Shown here piece by piece: positions 26,693 to 36,809 of a DNA stretch of 64,000 nucleotides. The position numbers were made by a program, and so were the translations under genes. How positions within the stretch are numbered: position 1 is the stretch's first letter; every line of letters begins with the position of its first letter. This DNA is from Altericroceibacterium xinjiangense. GTDB lineage: Bacteria > Pseudomonadota > Alphaproteobacteria > Sphingomonadales > Sphingomonadaceae. Location: the NCBI RefSeq assembly GCF_003958635.1, contig NZ_RSEK01000002.1, positions 248,001 to 312,000 on the forward strand, given 5' to 3'. The notes below the pieces were generated by a model. The model searched no databases and was not told where the DNA came from. It saw nothing but the letters and a program-made list of their open reading frames with translations.

Positions 26693-27925
26693 ATGCCGCA
26701 AGCCCTGATCCGCTCCGCCACCTTCCGGCCCCTGGCCTATCGCGCGTTCCTGCTGATCCTGATCGGCAGCCTGCTGTCCAACTTCGGCAATGCGATCGAA
26801 TCCGTCGGCGCCGCCTGGCAACTGACCGCGACCGGCCAGCCGGCAGACGTCATCGCCCTGGTGCAGACCGCGACCAATCTGCCGATCATGCTCCTGGCCC
26901 TGCCTGCCGGAGCCTGGGCCGATATGTTCGACCGCCGGATCGTGATGCTTCTCGCGCAAGGAGCGATGTTTTTGGTCTCGATCGTGCTGGTCGTGCTGGC
27001 ATTTGCCGGGATCACTCCGCCACTGGCGATTATCGGGCTGACCGCGCTGCTGGCCTCCGGCGTCGCGTGCTTCAATCCGGCGCTGGCCGCTTCCATCGGC
27101 AGCATCGTTCCGCGAACGGAACTGGCCGCGGCGGTGGCGCTGAACATCCTTGCCTTCAACTTCGCGCGCACTGCGGGCCCGGCCCTTGGTGGAGCGATCG
27201 TGTCCGTCGGAGGGGCAGGGGCGGCGTTCGTCGCCAATGCGCTGAGCTACCTCATGGTGATCGTGGTGCTGTGGCGCTGGCAGCCGGCACCGGCTGAGCC
27301 AAAACCGCGCCGCCGGTTGCACGCGGTGATCGGCGAGGGGTTCCGCCATGCGTTCGGCTCAGCGCAGATCCGCACGATTCTGTTGCGCGCGGTGACCTTT
27401 ACGGCGACCGGTGCCGCCGCCTGGGCGCTGATGCCGCTGGTCGCGTCCGATATGCTCGGCAGCGGATCGGCAGTCTATGGCCTGCTGCTGGGCGCGCTGG
27501 GGCTGGGCGCGGTGATCGGCGCGTTGACGAGCACATGGTTCCGCGCCCGCTACAGCGGGGAGGCGATCATCCGCATGGCGGGTATCATCTATGGAATCGG
27601 CAGCATCGGGATCGCCCTGCAGCCCGGACTGGTGCCGATGCTGACCCTGCTGGTGATCGCTGGGGCGGGCTGGGTTCAGGCTTTGTCCGGATTCTCGGTA
27701 GCCGGGCAATTGTGGTCCCCGCGTGAGGTCGTTGGGCGGATCGTGGCGCTGGTTTCCAGCCTGACCTTTGGCGGGATTGCGCTTGGCAGCTGGTTGTGGG
27801 GTCACTTCGCGGAAACCCACGGGGTCGCTGCCGCACTGGCAGCCTCGGGCGCCGGGATGATCGTGTTGCCGTTGATCGGCCTCCTATTCCCGATGCCGGC
27901 GCATGAAGCGCCGCAACCCGCCTAA
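26693..27925 (+). CDS. MFS transporter of the transmembrane secretion effector type
   Basis: A 410-aa inner-membrane protein with about 12 spans, matching the MFS_3 (EntS/enterobactin-exporter-like) subgroup. Typical are the opening FRPLAYRAFLLILIGSLLSN, the first-loop DMFDRRIVMLLAQG and GVACFNPALAASIGSIVPR in the 4-5 region. The cytoplasmic middle loop (AEPKPRRRLHAVIGEGF) is short. Substrate is unknown. It stands alone and converges on pgi with a strong terminator between. Confidence 0.83.
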   Translation: MPQALIRSATFRPLAYRAFLLILIGSLLSNFGNAIESVGAAWQLTATGQPADVIALVQTATNLPIMLLALPAGAWADMFDRRIVMLLAQGAMFLVSIVLVVLAFAGITPPLAIIGLTALLASGVACFNPALAASIGSIVPRTELAAAVALNILAFNFARTAGPALGGAIVSVGGAGAAFVANALSYLMVIVVLWRWQPAPAEPKPRRRLHAVIGEGFRHAFGSAQIRTILLRAVTFTATGAAAWALMPLVASDMLGSGSAVYGLLLGALGLGAVIGALTSTWFRARYSGEAIIRMAGIIYGIGSIGIALQPGLVPMLTLLVIAGAGWVQALSGFSVAGQLWSPREVVGRIVALVSSLTFGGIALGSWLWGHFAETHGVAAALAASGAGMIVLPLIGLLFPMPAHEAPQPA

Positions 27926-27970
27926 GATCAGGTCTGCTCAGCGTGAGATGCGCTGTTCCCGGCACCGTGC

Positions 27971-28004
27971 GGGGCGTAAAGGCGGGATAGCGCCTTCACG
28001 CCCC
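27971..28004. terminator. Bidirectional terminator between the MFS gene and pgi
   Basis: GGGGCGTAAAGGCG (27971-27984) pairs with CGCCTTCACGCCCC (27991-28004) at 13 of 14 positions around a 6-nt loop. It sits between the convergent stops at 27925 and 28011. Confidence 0.75.
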
Positions 28005-28010
28005 GAAGCT

Positions 28011-29528
28011 TCAGCCGAGACCGGCCATTTGCAGCAGGTTTTCGGTGCTTGGATCGAAGCTTTCGCCGCCCTTTTCGATCTTCTTGGCGATATCCTTGCC
28101 CAGTTCCACGCCGAACTGGTCGAACGGGTTGATCCCCATCAGGACAGCGTTGGCGAACGTGCGGTGTTCGTGGAAGGCAATCAGCGCGCCGAGCGTGGCG
28201 GGATCGATATCGTCGCACAGGATCGTGGCTGACGGACGGTCTCCCGGATAGGACCGGGCCGGGTCCGGGCTCTGCCTGCCGGCCATCAGCGCCGCGCCCT
28301 GGGCAAAGCAGTTCATCAGCAGGATTCGGTGATGCGCCGGGTCGAGATCGTCCCCGGGCGCGATCGAGGCGATGAAGTCCACCGGCACCAGGTTAGTGCC
28401 CTGGTGCAGAAGCTGGAACACCGCATGCTGTGCGTCGGTGCCGACGCCGCCCCAGGTAATCGGCGATGTCGGCGCGTCCACGGGATCGCCTTCGGCGGTC
28501 ACGCTCTTGCCGTTGGACTCCATTTCCAGCTGCTGGAGATAGTCGGAAAACAGACCCAGCCTTTCATCGTAGGCGAATACGGCGCGGGTCTGGGCCTGGC
28601 GGAGACGGGTATAGTACTGATCGGCAAAGGCTGCGCGCAGCGGCAGGTTGGCTGCGCCGTTCGCACTGTGGAAGTGCCGGTCCACCGTGGCCGCGCCATC
28701 GAGGAACGCTTCGAAATCGTTCCACCCTATCGCCAGCGCGATGGGAAAGCCGATGGAGGACCACAGCGAATACCGCCCGCCGACGCTTTCGGCGAACGGA
28801 AGGACACGGGTTTCGTCCACGCCCCATTCCACCGCTTTTTCCGGATAAGCCGTCAGCGCGATTACCCGGCCATAGGGATCCTGAACGCCGTTTTCCTCCA
28901 GCCACCGCAGCGCGCTTTGCGCGTTGGTCATCGTCTCGATGGTGGTGAAGGTCTTTGAGGCAACCGCGATCAGAGTCGTTGCGGGATCGCAGGCGGCAAA
29001 CGCCCGTTCCAGCGCGACGCCATCGATGTTCGACACGACATGGACATCCACCAGCGCGAGGTCGTGGGTCAGCGCATCGACCGCCAGCGCGGGACCGAGT
29101 GCCGAGCCGCCGATGCCGATGTGGATCAGGTGCTTCACTTCCCCCAGCGCGCCTTCGTGAATCGCCTGGACCAGCAGGCGCATTCTTTCGCGCAGCGCGG
29201 AGGCTTCCTCCACGCTCGCCACGTTGCCCACCCCGCGCAGGGCGGAATGTTCAGCGGCGCGGCCTTCGGTCGGGTTCACGACCTCACCGGCGAACAAGCG
29301 GCGGCGCATTTCATCGAAACCTGCGCTTTCGGCCAGCTGTTCGAACCCGGCGATCAGTCCTTCCGTCAGGTGGGTCTTCGACCAGTCGAACAGCACGCTG
29401 CCCTGGTCCAGCTGGATCCGACCGGACAAGCGGGAAACCCGCTCCGGGTCGGCGGCGAACAATTCGGTAAGGGTGGGAACCGTCTCGGTCGCGATCCGTT
29501 GCCATGCCTCGCCGTGCGGTATGCTCAT
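28011..29528 (-). CDS. pgi: Glucose-6-phosphate isomerase
   Basis: Interconverts glucose 6-phosphate and fructose 6-phosphate. The 505-aa protein has IHIGIGGSALGP near residue 140, VASKTFTTIETMTNAQ near 210, GGRYSLWSSIGFP near 270 with FADQYYTR after it, and the C-terminal GINPFDQFGVELGK carrying the catalytic lysine. The start at 29528 is the only sensible one. The central glucose 6-phosphate pool also feeds otsA. It diverges from pccB across 162 bp. Confidence 0.95.
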   Translation of the reverse strand: MSIPHGEAWQRIATETVPTLTELFAADPERVSRLSGRIQLDQGSVLFDWSKTHLTEGLIAGFEQLAESAGFDEMRRRLFAGEVVNPTEGRAAEHSALRGVGNVASVEEASALRERMRLLVQAIHEGALGEVKHLIHIGIGGSALGPALAVDALTHDLALVDVHVVSNIDGVALERAFAACDPATTLIAVASKTFTTIETMTNAQSALRWLEENGVQDPYGRVIALTAYPEKAVEWGVDETRVLPFAESVGGRYSLWSSIGFPIALAIGWNDFEAFLDGAATVDRHFHSANGAANLPLRAAFADQYYTRLRQAQTRAVFAYDERLGLFSDYLQQLEMESNGKSVTAEGDPVDAPTSPITWGGVGTDAQHAVFQLLHQGTNLVPVDFIASIAPGDDLDPAHHRILLMNCFAQGAALMAGRQSPDPARSYPGDRPSATILCDDIDPATLGALIAFHEHRTFANAVLMGINPFDQFGVELGKDIAKKIEKGGESFDPSTENLLQMAGLG

Positions 29529-29554
29529 GCCGATCTCCTGAAGGGTGTGTAGTA

Positions 29555-29585
29555 GGATGCCGGATGGCTAGCCGCTCCGGCATCC
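29555..29585. promoter_or_regulatory. Perfect inverted repeat between pgi and pccB
   Basis: GGATGCCGGA (29555-29564) and TCCGGCATCC (29576-29585) are a perfect 10-bp repeat around an 11-nt spacer, which contains its own palindrome GGCTAGCC. As it lies upstream of both divergent genes it is more likely an operator than a terminator. A shorter stem, GGGCCG (29660-29665) with CGGCCC (29673-29678), lies just before the pccB ribosome site. Confidence 0.45.
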
Positions 29586-29690
29586 ATTTGGAACCGGAAA
29601 CGCTCCCTTGCCCGGGCGGCCGTGTCCGGTTACGCCAGCAACTTTCAGGCGCAACTTTTGGGCCGCTACCTTCGGCCCTGGGGAGAGAGC

Positions 29691-31213
<1,523 letters not shown>

Positions 31214-31217
<4 letters not shown>

Positions 31218-31726
31218 GCAATTCGTCCCACGACTTCTGTCTCTTCTGTGCCGTTGGGCAGGGGGAGAAGGCGGAACAGTTCGTGTGGCAGGACGATCGT
31301 GTGGTCGCCTTCCTCGATCTCCGACCGATCCGCCCCGGCCATGTCCTCGTGATCCCGCGGGAGCACCATCCCTACTTCGTGGATTTGCCGGAACCGCTTC
31401 TGGCCCACATTGCCGTCGTCGGGCAGAAGCTGGCGCGCGTCGTGCAGGAGCTTTCGGGGGTGGAGCGAATTGCCTTCGCCTTCAGTGGCGGCGATGTTGC
31501 GCATGCCCATGCGCACGTCTTCCCGATTCATGAATCGAGCGACATGACGTCCGGCCGGGAAATCGTGCAGCAGGATGTAACTTTCGCGCCGCGGCCGAAG
31601 GCGAGCGATGAGGAACGCTCCCGGTGGGCGGAACGGATTTGCGCAGGGCTCGCTGAAGCGGGTTTCCACCAGGGGAGCGCCAATGCAGACGGCGCCGCCA
31701 CCGAGCGTCAGCGCGCTACAGGCTGA
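31214..31726 (+). CDS. HIT-family nucleotide hydrolase
   Basis: A histidine-triad protein, likely a nucleoside phosphoramidase or AMP-lysine hydrolase. The 170-aa chain has an N-terminal CLFCAVGQG cysteine pair, the [13 protein letters not shown] segment and the triad HAHAHVFP near residue 100. GTG 31214 overlaps the pccB stop as GTGA and begins the conserved region; an earlier in-frame ATG at 31187 lies inside pccB. Coupling to pccB does not by itself imply a shared pathway. The tail after about residue 140 is polar and variable. Confidence 0.85.
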
Positions 31727-31734
31727 GACCTGAG

Positions 31735-32184
31735 GTGAACTCGACCGTCTTCACCATCGGATATGAACAGGCGACGCAGGATTCGCTGGTTGGAGCCCTG
31801 CGGGAGGCAGGCGTCGAAGTACTTGCCGACATTCGTTACCTGCCGCTGTCCCGCCGGCCCGGCTTCTCCAAGAACTCGCTGAAGGCGGCGGTCGAGGAGG
31901 CGGGGATCGCCTACCGCCACTTCAGGCACCTGGGCACACCTGCCGATGGGCGGGCGGCGGCACGCCGGGGGGATGGGCCCGAACTGGCGCGAATCTATTC
32001 GGGCCAGCTCGAATTGCCCGAAGCGCTGGCCCAGATGGCCGAATTGCGCACGCTTGCGGGAGAGAAGCGAGTGGCGCTGCTGTGCTATGAACGACGCGCG
32101 GCGGAGTGCCACCGCCGCCTGCTGATCGAAGCACTGCTGGCGGACTTCGAAACCATCGATCTGGAGCCGGCGCTTCTTCCCTGA
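31735..32184 (+). CDS. DUF488 family protein
   Basis: A 149-aa protein of the uncharacterised DUF488 family. Family marks seen are FTIGYEQ at the start, VLADIRYLPLSRRPGFSK near residue 30, YRHFRHLGTP near 60, and the CYER...ECHRR cysteine pair near 115. Such proteins are often found near nucleotide or DNA-repair genes, but no activity is known with confidence. GTG 31735 starts 8 bp after the HIT gene, so all three from pccB onward look co-transcribed. Confidence 0.85.
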   Translation: MNSTVFTIGYEQATQDSLVGALREAGVEVLADIRYLPLSRRPGFSKNSLKAAVEEAGIAYRHFRHLGTPADGRAAARRGDGPELARIYSGQLELPEALAQMAELRTLAGEKRVALLCYERRAAECHRRLLIEALLADFETIDLEPALLP

Positions 32185-32200
32185 GCGCGGCTCGGCTGGG

Positions 32201-33304
32201 CTAACGCAGTTGTTCGTCCAGGAATGCGGCGACGTCGTCCAGCGACACTGCGCGGTCAAGAAATGCATCGCCGATCCCGCGCAGCAGCACGAAGGGCAGG
32301 GTGCCCGCGTCCATCTTCTTGTCGTGCAGCATGTGCGCGGCGAGCGTTGCTCCGTCGCAGTCGAGGCCGAGCGTAGCCAGGTCATTTGGCAGGCCGGCGG
32401 CGGCGATGGCGCGCTTTACCCGCTCGGCTTCCGCTTCCGCCATCAGGCCGCGCCGCGCCGAATAGAAGGCGGCGAGCACCATGCCCAGCGCGACCGCTTC
32501 TCCGTGCAGGAGACGGTCCGAAAACCCGGTTTCCGCTTCCAGCGCGTGGCCGAAGGTGTGGCCGAGGTTGAGCAGGGCGCGCGCGCCGGTCGTCTCCCGC
32601 TCATCTTCCGCGACGATCCGCGCCTTGGCCTTCACGCTGGCGGTCACGGCATGATCCTGCGCAGCGCGGTCGCCGGCGAAGACGTTTGGCCCGTTTTGTT
32701 CGCACCAGGCGAAGAAGACGGCGTCGCCCAGGATGCCGTACTTGATGACCTCGGCGTACCCGGCGCGCATTTCGCGCACCGGAAGGGTGCCGAGCGCGTC
32801 GAGATCGGCCAGCACCAGCGCCGGCTGGTGGAACGCGCCGACCAGGTTCTTGCCCGCAGGGGTATTGATTGCAGTCTTGCCGCCAACGCTCGAATCGACC
32901 TGGGCAAGCAGGGTGGTCGGCAACTGAATGAAGCCGCAGCCGCGCTTCAGGATCGCTGCGGCAAACCCGGTAAGATCGCCGATGACTCCGCCGCCGAGCG
33001 CAAGGATGTGATCGCCGCGTTCGACTTCCTCGGCCAGCAGCCAGTCCACCGTACGGGCGAGGGTTTCCCAGCTCTTGGCACCTTCTCCGGGATCGAGCAC
33101 CAGGAAGCGCGGATCGTGTCCGGCCTCGCGCAGCGAAGTCTCCACCGCGCCGCGCCAGTGCCGCGCGACCGTGCTGTCGGTGACAATCGGCACGCGCGCC
33201 TTGCGCAGCAGCGGCCCGCATTGTGCAGCCAGTGTGCCGAGCAGGGCGGGACCAACCCGGACCTCATAGGAACGGCCGGCGAGTTCAACCGGGATTACAG
33301 CCAT
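32201..33304 (-). CDS. aroB: 3-dehydroquinate synthase
   Basis: Second step of the shikimate pathway, NAD- and Zn-dependent. The 367-aa protein has DSTVARHW, the NAD-binding GGGVIGDLTGFAAAILKRG near residue 105, PTTLLAQVDSSVGGKTAINT near 130, EVIKYGIL near 180 and LNLGHTFGHALE near 245 with metal-binding His residues. Start overlaps the end of aroK by 10 bp, so the two are coupled. Confidence 0.95.
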   Translation of the reverse strand: MAVIPVELAGRSYEVRVGPALLGTLAAQCGPLLRKARVPIVTDSTVARHWRGAVETSLREAGHDPRFLVLDPGEGAKSWETLARTVDWLLAEEVERGDHILALGGGVIGDLTGFAAAILKRGCGFIQLPTTLLAQVDSSVGGKTAINTPAGKNLVGAFHQPALVLADLDALGTLPVREMRAGYAEVIKYGILGDAVFFAWCEQNGPNVFAGDRAAQDHAVTASVKAKARIVAEDERETTGARALLNLGHTFGHALEAETGFSDRLLHGEAVALGMVLAAFYSARRGLMAEAEAERVKRAIAAAGLPNDLATLGLDCDGATLAAHMLHDKKMDAGTLPFVLLRGIGDAFLDRAVSLDDVAAFLDEQLR

Positions 33305-33873
33305 GCGTCGAGTGCCTTCAGAATGTCGAGCACCGCATTCTGGTGCGGGCCCGCGGTGCTGGTGACCTTGATTGGCGCCTGCGAATAGGCAGGTTCCCGT
33401 TCGCGTTTGAGCCGTGCGATGATTTCGCGCGGATCGCCGCCGCGCAGCAAGGGCCGCGTATCCCTGCGCCCGGTCCGCTCAACGAGAGTGTCCACGTCGC
33501 TGTCGAGCCACACGGCAATTCCGCGCTCCAGAATCAGGGAGCGGGTTTCCGGCTGGACGAACGCGCCCCCGCCGGTGGCGAGCACGCCCGGTCCAGCTTC
33601 CAGGATGCGTGCGATCACCCGCCGCTCACCGTCGCGGAAATAGGGCTCCCCGAAGACTTCGAAGATGTCTGTGATCGGCATGTGAGCCGATTGTTCGATC
33701 TCGTCATCCGCATCGGTGAAACTTGTGCCGAGCAAGGCGGAAAGCTTGCGGCCGACCGTGGACTTGCCCACTCCCATCATGCCGACCAGCACGACCGGAC
33801 GGTCAAGCCGCCGGGTCAGCGACTTGATCGCGGCATCGGAAAGTTCGGGAGGCTCGATGGTCATTGCCGCCAT
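33295..33873 (-). CDS. aroK: Shikimate kinase
   Basis: Phosphorylates shikimate with ATP. The 192-aa protein has the P-loop GMMGVGKSTVG at residues 31-41, the shikimate-binding DADDEIE near 55, FRDGERRV, GGGAF, and RRDTRPLL in the lid. An N-terminal extension of about 25 residues is usual in Alphaproteobacteria; ATG 33864 is an alternative start. The aroK-aroB pair next to divergent xerD-region genes is a common alphaproteobacterial arrangement. Confidence 0.95.
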   Translation of the reverse strand: MAAMTIEPPELSDAAIKSLTRRLDRPVVLVGMMGVGKSTVGRKLSALLGTSFTDADDEIEQSAHMPITDIFEVFGEPYFRDGERRVIARILEAGPGVLATGGGAFVQPETRSLILERGIAVWLDSDVDTLVERTGRRDTRPLLRGGDPREIIARLKREREPAYSQAPIKVTSTAGPHQNAVLDILKALDAWL

Positions 33874-33950
33874 GCCTATAGATAGGCTAGGGCCGGGCGC
33901 AAGTTAGGCTGCGGGACGGGTACACGGCCGCAAAGTGCGAACAGGTGGCA

Positions 33951-34088
33951 ATGGGCCGCAAGCTTGTCTGGATAAGTGTTCTGCTGTTGCTGCTGATCGC
34001 GTTCCTCGCGGTGGCCTGGTACGATGGCGGCCGTGAACCGCAGCGTCTGATCGAACAACCGGTCAGGCTGCCGGAGGGAATGGGATGA
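33951..34088 (+). CDS. 45-aa single-span membrane peptide
   Basis: A short gene that length filters would miss. ATG 33951 opens MGRKLVWISVLLLLLIAF, with basic residues before one strong hydrophobic helix of about 18 residues, then a polar tail with GGREPQRLIEQP. The stop overlaps the next start as ATGA (34085-34088), so it is translated with the large periplasmic protein. A membrane-anchored partner of that protein is likely, but the function is unknown. Confidence 0.7.
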   Translation: MGRKLVWISVLLLLLIAFLAVAWYDGGREPQRLIEQPVRLPEGMG

Positions 34089-35920
34089 AGCGGTTTTTGT
34101 TGACGGGCGCGGCGCTGGCGCTTTCTTCCACGCTGGCGATCGCCGGTCCTCAGTCGCTTTTGCCGCCCGGGTTCGACACCCCGGCGCCGGCACCCGCCCC
34201 GGCGCCTTCTCCTACACCGACCCCGAGACCCGCGCCCACGTCGGAGCCGGTGGTGCAGCCGCTTCCCCGGCGCGCGCCCACACCTGCTCCCGCGCCGGCC
34301 CCGGCCCCGGCTCCCCGTGCCGCGACATCCGGCTTGCCCGAAGGGTTTCCTTCGCTGGCCGAGATCGAGGCGATGAGCCCGGAGGAAGTGGACGAGCTGT
34401 TCGGGTTGAAGCCGAAGTACGACATTCCCCCCGAAGCCCAGTGGGCCACCCGGCAGATCGGGGTGATCGGGCCTGAAGAACAGGGCTTCCCGGTCGATGC
34501 ACTGGCCGCGCAGCCCGCGTCGCTGGTGCGTGCGGCGATCACCGCCACCGAAGGTCCGCTGGTCTCGCGCTGGGGCCACATCCTGCTGCGCCGCGTCGTA
34601 GCCAGCCGGCTGAATGCACCCCAGGGCATGGACCCGGTGGATTTCGCCGCGCTGCGGGCGGGGCTGCTCAACCGGATGGGGGAGGGGCAGGCCGCGCGCG
34701 CCCTGGTGCAGGACGTCGATTCCGCCAACTACAACACCGCGCTCGCCAACGCCGCGTTCGATGCGTACCTCGGCACTGGCGACGTACTCGGCATCTGCCC
34801 GGTCCTGCAGCTGAAAACGAGCTTGCGCGACGATCCCGAATGGCAGATGGCGCGGTCGATCTGCGCGTCCTTCTCGGGCGATGAACAACGGGCTGAGCGG
34901 GAGCTCGACCGGATGTTCTATTACGGCCTCGCGCCGCGAATCGATGTGCTGCTCGCGCAGCGTTACGCTGGTGCGGCCGGTCAGGGACGCCGCGCGGTGA
35001 ACATCGAATGGGATGAGGTGGAGGCGCTCAACCCCTGGCGGTTCAGCCTGGCCGCCGCGCTTGGCGTGGAAATTCCCGAGGCGCTGCGGACCGATGCGGA
35101 AAACTGGTACAACTACGCCTCGGTGCTGCTTCCTTCGGTCCCGCTGGCGCAGAGGATCGCCGTTGCGGATGAGGCCGCCCGGGCGGGCATTCTCTCCTCA
35201 GCGGCGATAGTGGATCTCTACTCGCAAGTCTGGGCCGACAGCGAGATGGATGCGCGGTGGAACGCACGCGCCGACCGTCTGCGCGACGCTTATCTCGCCC
35301 AGAGCCCGGCGGCACGAATGGCGGCGATTGAGGAGTTGTGGGGCTCAGATCGGGATTACGGCCAGCAAGTGCTGACGGCCTACGCCGCGGCGCGGATGCC
35401 CGTGGCCGAGGAACTGGCCGAGGAAGCGCCGCCGTTGATCGCCTCCATGCTGACGGCAGGACTGGATCGCAACGCGGTGCGGTGGAGGCCGGTGCTGGAG
35501 CCGGGCAGCGAAGGCTGGGGCTTGCTTGCCGTCGCCGATCCCGCCTTGAGCGAAGCTGTGCCGACCAGTGCACTGGCCGATTACGTCGACAATGACGGCA
35601 GCACCGGCTTGCGCAAGAGCCGGTTCCTGTTCGCGGCGCTGGCCGGGCTGGGGCGGCTGGAGGACGACGCCGTGAACGATTTCTCCCGTAGCTTGGGGGT
35701 CAACCTGGTTCGGGAAAGCCCCTGGAGCCGCACGATCGGGCTCGCGGCGGAAAGCCAGAACGCCGCGCTGGTCGCACTGCTGGCTGCCGTCGGGATGCAA
35801 GGCGAGGGTTGGGACCGCATGACCGGCCGCCAGCTTTACCACATCGTCCGCGCGCTGGACCGGGCCGGGCTCAATGCCGAAGCACGGATGATCGCGGCTG
35901 AGGCTGTGGCGCGGGGATAA
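34085..35920 (+). CDS. Large periplasmic protein with Pro/Ala-rich linker, unknown function
   Basis: Signal peptide at residues 1-20 (RFLLTGAALALSSTLAIAG), then a low-complexity segment to about 80 made of repeated Pro-Ala and Pro-Thr, then about 520 residues that look helical and repeat-like (many Ala/Leu/Arg-rich helices, e.g. LLNRMGEGQAARALVQD). No catalytic motif is visible. The Pro-Ala stretch has led similar proteins to be misnamed antifreeze glycopeptide precursor. It is coupled to the 45-aa membrane peptide and precedes xerD. It ends in CGG GGA TAA, with the xerD frame continuing open across this point. Helical repeats of the TPR/SLR kind are my guess. Confidence 0.75.
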   Translation: MKRFLLTGAALALSSTLAIAGPQSLLPPGFDTPAPAPAPAPSPTPTPRPAPTSEPVVQPLPRRAPTPAPAPAPAPAPRAATSGLPEGFPSLAEIEAMSPEEVDELFGLKPKYDIPPEAQWATRQIGVIGPEEQGFPVDALAAQPASLVRAAITATEGPLVSRWGHILLRRVVASRLNAPQGMDPVDFAALRAGLLNRMGEGQAARALVQDVDSANYNTALANAAFDAYLGTGDVLGICPVLQLKTSLRDDPEWQMARSICASFSGDEQRAERELDRMFYYGLAPRIDVLLAQRYAGAAGQGRRAVNIEWDEVEALNPWRFSLAAALGVEIPEALRTDAENWYNYASVLLPSVPLAQRIAVADEAARAGILSSAAIVDLYSQVWADSEMDARWNARADRLRDAYLAQSPAARMAAIEELWGSDRDYGQQVLTAYAAARMPVAEELAEEAPPLIASMLTAGLDRNAVRWRPVLEPGSEGWGLLAVADPALSEAVPTSALADYVDNDGSTGLRKSRFLFAALAGLGRLEDDAVNDFSRSLGVNLVRESPWSRTIGLAAESQNAALVALLAAVGMQGEGWDRMTGRQLYHIVRALDRAGLNAEARMIAAEAVARG

Positions 35921-35954
35921 CGCCATCGCCCAGCCGATCGAGGACTTCCTTGCC

Positions 35955-36800
35955 ATGCTTGCGGCGGAGCGGGGAGCTGCCGCCAACACGATCGCGGCTT
36001 ATCGCCGCGACCTTGAAGGGGCGGAAGACGCGATCGGAAATCTGGCCGCCGCGAGCCGCGATTCCCTGGCTTCGCTTGGTGCCGCATGGTCCGGACTCGC
36101 CCCGGCCAGTGTAGCGCGCAAGGCATCGGCCTTGCGGCAGTTCTATGGCTTCCTGCTCGATGAAGGGCTTCGGCAGGACGATCCATCCGCCGCTTTGCCG
36201 CGCCCGGTGACACGGCGGCCGCTGCCGCGAATCCTTGGGCATGACGATGTGGAAACCCTGTTTGCGCAAGCCGAGCGGGAAGCGGAAAGCGAGCGAAGCG
36301 AGGCCGTGCGCTTGCTGACCTTGCTGGAACTGCTTTACGGGTCCGGCTTGCGAGCAACCGAACTGGTGTCCCTGCCGCTGTCCGCCGTCCCCCGCGATGC
36401 GCCCTTTCTGACTGTGACTGGCAAGGGCGGGCAGCAGCGGATGGTACCGGTATCGGGCCGGGCGAAGCAGGCCCTGTCCCGCTGGCTTGCGATTCGCCCG
36501 GAAGGACACTTCCTGTTCCCCTCACGCGGGGGGCATCTTTCGCGCGTTCGCTTGTTTCAGGTGCTGCGGGATCTGGCCGCGCGCGCCAAGATCGACCCGC
36601 AGAAGATCAGTCCGCACGTCTTGCGCCATGCCTTCGCCACGCACCTGCTGGAAGGCGGAGCGGACTTGCGGGTGCTGCAGACCTTGCTCGGCCATGCGGA
36701 CATTGCCACCACTCAGATCTACACCCACGTCGACTCAGCGCGGCTGGTGGCACTCGTCAATGAGCGGCATCCTCTTGCCCAGCGCGCTGGTCGCGACTAG
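35955..36800 (+). CDS. xerD: Tyrosine recombinase XerD
   Basis: Resolves chromosome dimers at dif with XerC. All catalytic residues are visible: Arg in GSGLRATEL, Lys in VTGKGGQQRMVP, HVLRHAFATHLL with His and Arg, His in LLGHADIATTQ and the nucleophile Tyr in IYTHVD. From ATG 35955 the protein has 281 aa. In the same frame QPIEDFLA, which matches the start of XerD proteins, lies before this ATG, yet there is no ATG, GTG or TTG before the frame's upstream stop. The true N-terminus is therefore uncertain. Confidence 0.92.
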   Translation: MLAAERGAAANTIAAYRRDLEGAEDAIGNLAAASRDSLASLGAAWSGLAPASVARKASALRQFYGFLLDEGLRQDDPSAALPRPVTRRPLPRILGHDDVETLFAQAEREAESERSEAVRLLTLLELLYGSGLRATELVSLPLSAVPRDAPFLTVTGKGGQQRMVPVSGRAKQALSRWLAIRPEGHFLFPSRGGHLSRVRLFQVLRDLAARAKIDPQKISPHVLRHAFATHLLEGGADLRVLQTLLGHADIATTQIYTHVDSARLVALVNERHPLAQRAGRD

Positions 36801-36809
36801 CGGGACGCA

